Of a stretch of 10,042 nt of DNA, positions 1 to 4,848 are shown in pieces. The notes under the pieces are model-generated. The model made no database searches, was not told the origin of the DNA, and was given only the letters and a program-made list of their open reading frames with translations. This stretch comes from Flemingiibacterium sp045632605. Its GTDB lineage: Bacteria; Bacillota; Clostridia; Oscillospirales; CAG-272. Location: positions 1 to 10,042 of the forward strand of contig JAZQXA010000156.1 of assembly GCA_045632605.1 (NCBI GenBank). The letters are read 5' to 3'. The stretch's first letter is position 1; each line of letters starts with the position of its first letter. The translations under genes and the position numbers were made by a program.

Positions 1-384
1 GCACACAATCAGGTTCCGAGATCATTCACCACATCCACAAATGCTATACGTATCCCGATGGGCAATGTGCCGGATAACGCAACTGTTACTGTTCGTATAA
101 CTTATAATACCACATACTTTATCTCCACTAATTTCTTGTACAGCAGCACATATACCTATCCTAATATTTATATAAACTCTCAACTTTGTACATATAAGAC
201 CTATGTAGACGGTGTAAAGGTTTCCGGCAGCTGGATGGAACGCGGTTACAATGCCACCACATTCGACTACACAGTTCCGGCATCTGCTCTTGATGCAGGA
301 TATGCAGTATTTGAGCTTATACCAACTACTTCCGGTGAGACTTATACTTTAAGCGGTATTCAGCTTTTGATCGATGTTAAATAA
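1..384 (+). CDS. 3' end of a hypothetical Thr/Tyr/Ser-rich beta-type protein (5' truncated)
   Basis: The frame is open from the first base and stops at TAA 382-384, giving at least 127 residues. The true start lies outside the window; the internal ATG at 58 has no Shine-Dalgarno sequence and is not a convincing start. The visible part is rich in Thr, Tyr, Ser, Asn and Val, with alternating hydrophobic/polar stretches (for example ATVTVRITY and FDYTVPASAL) as expected of a beta-sandwich. It has a single Cys and no transmembrane helix or sorting signal at the C terminus, which ends IQLLIDVK. Such composition is common in secreted or surface proteins and in phage tail or fibre proteins, but I recognise no family. 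It is followed within 20 bases by a terminator, so it is the last gene of its transcript. The reading frame is well supported; the function is unknown. Confidence 0.6.
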   Translation, partial: AHNQVPRSFTTSTNAIRIPMGNVPDNATVTVRITYNTTYFISTNFLYSSTYTYPNIYINSQLCTYKTYVDGVKVSGSWMERGYNATTFDYTVPASALDAGYAVFELIPTTSGETYTLSGIQLLIDVK

Positions 385-401
385 ACAAAATAAACCTTCT
401 C

Positions 402-427
402 CCGCCCCACTCGGGGCGGCAGATTTT
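402..427 (+). terminator. Intrinsic terminator of the truncated first gene
   Basis: CCGCCCC (402-408) pairs perfectly with GGGGCGG (413-419) across a 4-base ACTC loop, followed by CAGATTTTT. The GC-only 7-bp stem and the T run just after the stop codon make this the end of the first gene's transcript. Confidence 0.8.
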
Positions 428-440
428 TGCATATAGGCAT

Positions 441-471
441 AAAAATACGCCGCACATTATTTGTGCGGCGT
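441..471 (-). terminator. Intrinsic terminator of the CofE-like gene
   Basis: ACGCCGCACA (447-456) pairs with TGTGCGGCGT (462-471), a perfect 10-bp stem with a 5-base loop. Read on the minus strand the hairpin is followed by ATTTTT (complement of 441-446), so it terminates the gene ending at 481. It lies back to back with the plus-strand terminator at 402-427, isolating two convergent transcripts. Confidence 0.85.
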
Positions 472-480
472 TCAGCTTTA

Positions 481-1674
481 TTATTCAGCAGTGTAGTTGT
501 CGAAATAACCCTGAATGAAGACAATCGGAGTACCCTTGTCGCCCGAACCGGAAGTCAGGTCGCAGAGCGAACCGATAAGGTCGGTGAGCTGACGAGGAGT
601 TGTACCCTCGGATGCCATCTTTCCAACGAGGTTATCGTCCTTTTCGGAAATTTTTGTCTTGATTGCTTCCTTCAGTGCATCGCCCGAAAGGTCTGCAAAA
701 TCGTTGTCTGCGAGGTACTTGAGCTTGAGCTCGTTAGGTGTGCCTTCGAGTCCCTTTGTGTATGCCGGAGCAACAACCGGGTCTGCAAGCTCCCAAATCT
801 TTCCGACGGGATCCTTGAATGCGCCGTCGCCGTATACCATAACTTCGATGGTCTTTCCGGTGGCTTCAAAGAGCTTTTTTTGAATTGCATCAACGACCGG
901 CTGGCAGTCGCGGGGGAAGAGCTTGACCTGCTCTTCGGTTGCCTTGTTTGAACCGAGCAGACCGTAGTTTTCGTTGTAACCGCTGCCGTTTATTGGTGCG
1001 GTAAGAATATCGTCAAGACCGAGAACGATTTCTCCGCCTGCTGCTTTGAGAATACGCTTTGTGCGTGCTCTTGTATGAATGTCGCAGCAGAGAACATTTT
1101 TTGTATAGTCGAGAATAGCTTTGGGATTGTTTGCGAAGATAATCTCGCAGTCTGCACCGCAGCCACGGATAAGCTCCTCATAGTATTCAACGTAGTCAAC
1201 GCCGGTGAATCTGTGCTTTTCATAGCCGAAAAGCTCACGGTATTTTTCGAGCGAGAGGACATCCTTATAAGGATCAACGCCTTTTTCGTCGAGTGCATCT
1301 ATGCTGACAAGATGATTGCCGACCTCATCGGATGGGTAGGAGAGCATAAGAACGATTTTCTTTGCTCCTTTTGCAATACCGCGCAGACAGATTGAAAAAC
1401 GGTTGCGGCTGAGAATGGGGAGGATAACACCAACTGTTTCGCCGCCAAACTTTGCTTTAATATCAGCAGCGATATCATCTACAGTTGCATAATTGCCCTG
1501 TGCTCTTGCAACAACGGCTTCAGTCATAGCGACAATGTCGCGATCATGGAAAGTGAATCCATCATCCTTCTGTGCTTCGAGAATAGAAGAAACAACAATC
1601 TCAACGATGTCATCACCGTTTCTGATAATGGGTGCTCTGACGCCGCGGGATACTGTGCCAATCATACGACTCAT
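481..1674 (-). CDS. CofE-like protein (F420-0:L-glutamate ligase family)
   Basis: 397 residues. Residues ~17-63 match the N-terminal pattern of the CofE family: I..GDDI.EI (17-26), then DRDIVAMTEAVVARAQGNYA (44-63), the counterpart of the family's GDI..VTEK.VS.AEGR block. A Gly/Asp segment, YGDGAFKDPVGKIWE (281-295), recalls the catalytic-domain GR.WR region. There is no signal peptide or membrane segment. Known for the family: CofE/FbiB adds gamma-linked L-glutamates to F420-0 using GTP. Long variants of this kind also occur in Firmicutes not known to make F420, where the substrate is not established, so I give no symbol. The start at 1674 is chosen because AAAGGAG (1686-1692) lies 11 bases upstream; the second ATG (codon 4) would be farther away. 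The gene is monocistronic, with its own promoter and terminator, divergent from purC. Family assignment is fairly sure; the reaction is not. Confidence 0.75.
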   Translation of the reverse strand: MSRMIGTVSRGVRAPIIRNGDDIVEIVVSSILEAQKDDGFTFHDRDIVAMTEAVVARAQGNYATVDDIAADIKAKFGGETVGVILPILSRNRFSICLRGIAKGAKKIVLMLSYPSDEVGNHLVSIDALDEKGVDPYKDVLSLEKYRELFGYEKHRFTGVDYVEYYEELIRGCGADCEIIFANNPKAILDYTKNVLCCDIHTRARTKRILKAAGGEIVLGLDDILTAPINGSGYNENYGLLGSNKATEEQVKLFPRDCQPVVDAIQKKLFEATGKTIEVMVYGDGAFKDPVGKIWELADPVVAPAYTKGLEGTPNELKLKYLADNDFADLSGDALKEAIKTKISEKDDNLVGKMASEGTTPRQLTDLIGSLCDLTSGSGDKGTPIVFIQGYFDNYTAE

Positions 1675-1708
1675 AATTATTAATACTCCTTTGTGTAATT
1701 TACAGCTT

Positions 1709-1722
1709 GATGATTTATCATC
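1709..1722. promoter_or_regulatory. Palindrome GATGAT-TT-ATCATC in the CofE-like leader (possible operator)
   Basis: A perfect 6-bp inverted repeat with a 2-base centre lies about 13-26 bases downstream of the predicted start point of the CofE-like transcript. A related perfect palindrome, ATGATATCAT, lies at 1795-1804 beyond the -35 box. They share ATGAT/ATCAT arms, which is suggestive of a repressor site. Short AT-rich palindromes also arise by chance, so the call is tentative. Confidence 0.25.
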
Positions 1723-1741
1723 TAAATCACACCGATTATAT

Positions 1742-1770
1742 ATTATACCACACTATATTATTTTTTTCAA
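1742..1770 (-). promoter_or_regulatory. Sigma-A promoter of the CofE-like gene
   Basis: On the minus strand, TTGAAA (1765-1770) and a perfect TATAAT (1742-1747) are separated by exactly 17 bases. Transcription would start near 1735, leaving a ~60-base leader before the ATG at 1674. Confidence 0.8.
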
Positions 1771-1794
1771 TATTTTTTCTGAAATTTTTCGGTA

Positions 1795-1804
1795 ATGATA
1801 TCAT
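1795..1804. promoter_or_regulatory. Palindrome ATGATATCAT between the divergent CofE-like and purC promoters
   Basis: A 10-base perfect palindrome sits ~25 bases upstream of the CofE-like -35 box and ~83 bases upstream of the purC -35 box. Its arms match those of the palindrome at 1709-1722. It may be the second half of an operator pair; nothing else supports this. Confidence 0.2.
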
Positions 1805-1886
1805 AAAAAATTTTTGTATATAGAACCGGCTTTTTGATTATACTGCCAAAAAATGACAAGCCATATGTAAAAATTAAAAATTTCTA

Positions 1887-1915
1887 TTGATATTTGCAGT
1901 AAAATATGCTATAAT
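1887..1915 (+). promoter_or_regulatory. Extended -10 sigma-A promoter of purC
   Basis: TTGATA (1887-1892) and a perfect TATAAT (1910-1915) have a 17-base spacer, with TG one base before the -10 (1907-1908). Predicted start is near 1922, giving a ~47-base leader. No B. subtilis-type PurBox (CCGAAC core) or purine riboswitch is visible, so how purC is controlled here is not apparent. Confidence 0.85.
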
Positions 1916-1953
1916 GTTATCTGTGATAGTATTCACGAAATGTGATAATATAT

Positions 1954-1959
1954 AAGGAG
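1954..1959 (+). promoter_or_regulatory. Ribosome binding site that fixes the purC start at 1969
   Basis: AAGGAG at 1954-1959 is 9 bases from ATG 1969-1971. An in-frame GTG at 1942 would extend the protein by nine residues but lies upstream of this site and inside the leader, so it is rejected as the start. Confidence 0.85.
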
Positions 1960-1968
1960 TGCGAATCA

Positions 1969-2667
1969 ATGAAACAGATTTATTGCGGCAAAACCAAAGA
2001 CGTATATGCTCTTGAAAATGGCAATGTATTGCTCAAATTTAAGGATGACTGTACCGGTAAAGACGGCGTTTTCGATCCCGGTGAAAACAGCGTAGGTCTT
2101 ACTATCGAAGGCATCGGTAAGGCTAATCTCCAGACATCGGTTTATTATTTCGAGCTTTTAAAGAAGGCCGGAATCAAGACTCACTATATTTCGGCTGATA
2201 TCGACAATGCAACAATGGAAGTTCTTCCTGCTGAATGCTTCGGTAAGGATCTCGGCGGTAACGGTCTTGAAGTTATCTGCCGTCTTGTTGCTACCGGCAG
2301 CTTCATTCGCAGATACGGCGAGTATATCAAGGACGGCACTGTCCTCGAGGGTGGTTATGTTGAGTGTACATTCAAGAATGACGAAAAGGGCGATCCGCTG
2401 GTAACCGGCGAAGGTCTTGCTGCACTCAAGGTTATGACTCCTGCAATGTTTGAGTCGATGAAAGAGCAGACACTCAAGATCACAAAGATCGTCGCAGACG
2501 ACTTAAAGACAATCGGTCTTGATCTTTGGGATATAAAGTTCGAGTTCGGCTACAATAACGGTGAGGTTATTCTTATCGACGAGATTGCATCCGGCAATAT
2601 GAGAGTTTACAAAGGCGACAAGATTGTTGATCCCGTTGAGCTCACAAAGCTTATCAATAACAGATAA
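1969..2667 (+). CDS. purC: Phosphoribosylaminoimidazole-succinocarboxamide synthase (SAICAR synthetase)
   Basis: 232 residues, the usual length for the stand-alone bacterial enzyme. It joins CAIR and L-aspartate using ATP to form SAICAR in cytoplasmic de novo purine synthesis. Evidence: an N-terminal GKTKDVY (residues 7-13) in the position of the family's nucleotide-binding GK.K.VY; KFKDDCTGKDG following it; a central EVICRLVATGSFIRRYG; EKGDPLV; and LDLWDIKFEFG followed by VILIDEIASGNMRVY, which corresponds to the SAICAR synthetase signature around D-x-K-x-E-F-G and the DEI segment. The usual SPD-T-R after DEI is replaced by ASGNMR, marking a divergent branch also seen, to my knowledge, in other Firmicutes. 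Unlike the classic pur operon, the gene stands alone with its own strong promoter and a strong terminator, so the remaining pur genes must lie elsewhere. Confidence 0.92.
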   Translation: MKQIYCGKTKDVYALENGNVLLKFKDDCTGKDGVFDPGENSVGLTIEGIGKANLQTSVYYFELLKKAGIKTHYISADIDNATMEVLPAECFGKDLGGNGLEVICRLVATGSFIRRYGEYIKDGTVLEGGYVECTFKNDEKGDPLVTGEGLAALKVMTPAMFESMKEQTLKITKIVADDLKTIGLDLWDIKFEFGYNNGEVILIDEIASGNMRVYKGDKIVDPVELTKLINNR

Positions 2668-2679
2668 TCATAAAACAGC

Positions 2680-2714
2680 ATCGCCTCCGTCACAAATGTG
2701 CGGAGGCGATTTTT
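2680..2714 (+). terminator. Strong intrinsic terminator of purC, probably bidirectional
   Basis: ATCGCCTCCG (2680-2689) pairs perfectly with CGGAGGCGAT (2701-2710), 10 bp, followed by TTTT. On the minus strand the hairpin is followed by GCTGTTTTATG, a weaker T-rich tail, so it could also end the convergent AraC-family gene whose stop codon is at 2751. Confidence 0.9.
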
Positions 2715-2750
2715 CTATGCTTTTCGGGATTTCAACGGGAAATATTGCAT

Positions 2751-3644
2751 TTATTCCTGCTCATCGGAAACGGGGAGAGAATCATCATTTTTTCGGTATT
2801 TGTCTTTATATTCGCGTGGGGAACAGCCTTCGAGCTGCTTAAAGGTTTTGTAAAAGGCCGTTGTTGATGTGAAACCGCAGAGGGAGGCGACTGTTGAAAG
2901 CGGCATATCGGGATAATCGGAAAGGAGCTTCTTGATATCCTCATGCAGCATTTTTTTGTGGAGCTCACGGTATGACATACCGTAGTTCTTTTTTATCATT
3001 CGCTGAACCTGCTTTACCGAGTAGCCGAGAATTTCGGAAATTGTTGCGAGATTATAAAGCCGGGCGTTGATAAAGCGTTCAAGCATAAGCATATCGTCGT
3101 TTGGGTTGCGGTATGTCGGGTTTGATTCAATCGGATGCTTAAAAACTCCGATCTCATTAAAAAGATTCAGCATCATGCGGTAGGTTTCCACCTTCATTTC
3201 GGAAAGCTCATAAAGAGTTTCGGCAACAGAGGTTTTGAATTTTACAAGCTGTTCAATAAGGCTGTCGCTGAGCCGAAAAGGCGTAGTGGAAATGGCTTCG
3301 AGGTGATTGATTATTTCGCCAAAAAGCTTTTCTCTGCTTGGAATCTGCTGTACAGAAAACGCAAGGATGAGGATACCGCTTGAAGATATAAGAGGTGCGG
3401 TGTAATGATATTTCCCCGGAGGAATTACCAGCATTTCATTCTTTTTGAGTATTATTTCTTTTGAAGAAATGGCTATTTTAAATTCATCATTCATGCAAAC
3501 GTGAATTTCAAAATGTGAATGGTTGTGAAACAGTTGAAGCAATTCTTGGCTAGGTCCAAAGGAATTGTTTGAACCGAAAAGTGTAATGGAAGCATCGCAG
3601 AATTCAACAGTTTCGCGTTTTAAATAAACGCTGTCCGGCATCAT
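2751..3644 (-). CDS. AraC-family transcriptional regulator with N-terminal cupin sensor
   Basis: 297 residues, a normal length for the family. Residues ~35-100 look like an AraC-type cupin ligand-binding domain: HNHSHFEIHV (40-49) and VIPPGKYHY (73-81) are the typical first-strand His cluster and PPG turn. The C-terminal ~100 residues hold two helix-turn-helix units: ATISEILGYSVKQVQRMIKK (200-219), and LSTVASLCGFTSTTAFYKTF (249-268) followed by GCSPREYK (273-280), the classic AraC signature. A start at 3644 or at the next codon (3641) is served by GGGAGGTG at 3650-3657; the 3644 ATG gives about 7 bases from the GGGAGG core. The gene is divergent from the PHP/TIM-barrel run across a 322-base intergenic region, the usual geometry of a local activator of sugar genes. 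The regulatory target is inferred, not shown. The inducer is unknown. Confidence 0.9.
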   Translation of the reverse strand: MMPDSVYLKRETVEFCDASITLFGSNNSFGPSQELLQLFHNHSHFEIHVCMNDEFKIAISSKEIILKKNEMLVIPPGKYHYTAPLISSSGILILAFSVQQIPSREKLFGEIINHLEAISTTPFRLSDSLIEQLVKFKTSVAETLYELSEMKVETYRMMLNLFNEIGVFKHPIESNPTYRNPNDDMLMLERFINARLYNLATISEILGYSVKQVQRMIKKNYGMSYRELHKKMLHEDIKKLLSDYPDMPLSTVASLCGFTSTTAFYKTFKQLEGCSPREYKDKYRKNDDSLPVSDEQE

Positions 3645-3668
3645 AAAAACACCTCCCTAATATATAAT

Positions 3669-3698
3669 ATTATAAAAGATTTGCACATGAGTTGTCAA
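3669..3698 (-). promoter_or_regulatory. Consensus sigma-A promoter of the AraC-family gene
   Basis: On the minus strand, TTGACA (3693-3698) and TATAAT (3669-3674) are both perfect consensus hexamers, separated by 18 bases. The leader to the ATG at 3644 is very short (under 20 bases) but just holds the GGGAGGTG ribosome binding site. Confidence 0.85.
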
Positions 3699-3706
3699 GG
3701 AACGAA

Positions 3707-3768
3707 ATAGGACGTTTTTTAGAAAAAATGGGATATTTGAGTGTACATACTTTCAGATGGGACTTTTA
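3707..3768. promoter_or_regulatory. GGAY-TTT direct repeats upstream of the AraC-family promoter (possible regulator half-sites)
   Basis: Three same-orientation copies are seen: ATAGGACGTTTT (GGAC at 3710-3713), ATGGGATATTT (GGAT at 3731-3734) and ATGGGACTTTT (GGAC at 3760-3763). The first two are spaced 21 bases apart, two helical turns, as is common for tandem half-sites of AraC-family dimers; the third is 29 bases farther. They lie just upstream of the regulator's own -35 box. The match is short and the region AT-rich, so this is only a candidate. Confidence 0.3.
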
Positions 3769-3814
3769 TATAAAGTTTTGAGGCAAAAAAGGTTGAAAAT
3801 CTATTGAAATTTCC

Positions 3815-3893
3815 ACTGACAGGGGTTGTTTTTTTGTGTTCATTATGATATAATTTATTCGGGTTAATTGGGCTGTTCCTTTTAACTGTCAGT
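3815..3893. promoter_or_regulatory. Pair of ACTG-N-CAG sites flanking the PHP promoter (possible operator pair)
   Basis: ACTGACAGG at 3815-3823 lies immediately upstream of the -35 box, and ACTGTCAGT at 3885-3893, a perfect 9-base palindrome with a central T, lies ~25 bases after the predicted start point. The copies are exactly 70 bases apart and match at 7 of 9 positions. As both sites are near-palindromic they can also be read as an inverted pair (ACTGACAG / CTGTCAGT, 8 of 8). The placement on either side of a promoter suggests a repressor acting by looping or blocking. No protein is assigned. Confidence 0.3.
3826..3854 (+). promoter_or_regulatory. Promoter of the PHP/TIM-barrel gene run
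   Basis: TTGTTT (3826-3831), a 17-base spacer and a perfect TATAAT (3849-3854) with TG one base before it (3846-3847), forming an extended -10. The start would be near 3861, leaving a leader of about 105 bases before the ATG at 3967. The -35 is imperfect, which fits a promoter that depends on an activator. Confidence 0.75.
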
Positions 3894-3966
3894 ATGATTA
3901 AGATTCTTCTCAATATTCACGTTTCGAAAATAAAATTACATTAAAAAGTCAATAAGGAGAGTTAGC

Positions 3967-4770
3967 ATGAAATATATTGTAGACAACGATCTTCATATTC
4001 ATTCAGAGCTTTCGCGCTGTTCGCAGGATCCGCTTCAAACGCCGGCGAATATCCTCAAATATGCCGAAGACAACGGACTCAAAACAATATGTCTTACTGA
4101 CCATTTCTGGGATGAAACAGTAGATGGAGCATATGATATTTATCCGCGGCTTAATTATGAATATATAAGCGCGGCACTTCCGCTTCCGCAGTCTGAAAAT
4201 GTCCGGTTTCTTTTTGGATGTGAGGCAGATATAAATCAATTCCTGACGATTGGAATTTCGCGTGAGCGTATGGACTTATTTGACTTTGTTATCATATCGA
4301 CAACGCATTTCCATTCGGTCGGCGGTGCAATCAGTGAGGAAGATGCCGCAAATATTAAATCCCGTGCGGCAGCTTGGGTAAAGCGCGTCGGTTTTGTGCT
4401 TGAACAGGATTTTCCATTTAATAAAATTGGACTGTCGCATCTGACCTGCTCGCTTATTGCTCCGACAAGAGAGGAATATTTGGCTGTACTTGAGGCGATA
4501 CCGTCGTGTGAAATGGAACGGATATTTGAAAAGGCGGCAAAGCTTGGAGTTGGCATTGAGCTTAATGCAAGAGATCTCTCATTCTCCAGTGAGGAAGCCG
4601 ATATTGTTTTAAGACCTTACAAAATTGCAAAAGCCTGCGGCTGTAAGTTTTATTTCGGAAGTGATTCACACCGTCCGTCGGCTTTTGAAAATGCAAAGCA
4701 GCTCTTTGAGCGTGCGGTGGAATTGCTTGACCTTACGGAGCAGGACAAGTTTCCGTTTTTGAATCGGTAA
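3967..4770 (+). CDS. PHP-domain metal-dependent phosphoesterase (histidinol-phosphatase-like)
   Basis: 267 residues, a complete stand-alone PHP domain. The expected trinuclear metal ligands are all visible: D-L-H-I-H (H10, H12), L-T-D-H (D45, H46), G-C-E-A-D (E86), S-T-T-H-F-H (H114, H116), L-S-H (H158) and G-S-D-S-H (D233, H235). PHP enzymes of this size hydrolyse phosphomonoesters such as histidinol phosphate, or nucleotide-type substrates, in the cytoplasm. No his gene is nearby, so hisK-type identity is not supported and the substrate stays open. The start is set by AAGGAGA (3954-3960), 6 bases from the ATG. The gene is first in a plus-strand run with the TIM-barrel gene 78 bases downstream and no clear terminator between them. 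It is divergent from an AraC-family regulator, so a role in handling a phosphorylated sugar or its breakdown product is a reasonable inference. Confidence 0.88.
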   Translation: MKYIVDNDLHIHSELSRCSQDPLQTPANILKYAEDNGLKTICLTDHFWDETVDGAYDIYPRLNYEYISAALPLPQSENVRFLFGCEADINQFLTIGISRERMDLFDFVIISTTHFHSVGGAISEEDAANIKSRAAAWVKRVGFVLEQDFPFNKIGLSHLTCSLIAPTREEYLAVLEAIPSCEMERIFEKAAKLGVGIELNARDLSFSSEEADIVLRPYKIAKACGCKFYFGSDSHRPSAFENAKQLFERAVELLDLTEQDKFPFLNR

Positions 4771-4848
4771 TATACCGAAGTTTGTTTTTTTGATAGAATG
4801 CCGGAGAAAACATGGTTTTTTATAAAAATTTAAACCAGGGAGGCAACT

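Noticed and set aside
427..951. Plus-strand 174-codon ORF opposite the CofE-like gene
   Set aside because: It begins with TTG inside a terminator region, has no ribosome binding site, and its Cys/Val/Leu-rich product is what the antisense of the CofE-like gene would give.
1675..1968. Search for a riboswitch or T-box in the CofE-like/purC intergenic region
   Set aside because: The leaders after the predicted start points are only ~47-60 bases, too short for a purine riboswitch or T-box, and no conserved core elements were seen.
3967..4770. Calling the PHP gene hisK/hisJ (histidinol phosphatase)
   Set aside because: The PHP ligands fit, but there are no histidine biosynthesis neighbours and the local context is a regulator plus a hydrolase-like gene, so the specific symbol is not supported.
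4771..4848. Possible promoter or terminator between the PHP and TIM-barrel genes
   Set aside because: TTGATA (4790-4795) and TATAAA (4821-4826) are 25 bases apart, too far for sigma-A, and no stable stem precedes the T run. Read-through co-transcription is more likely.
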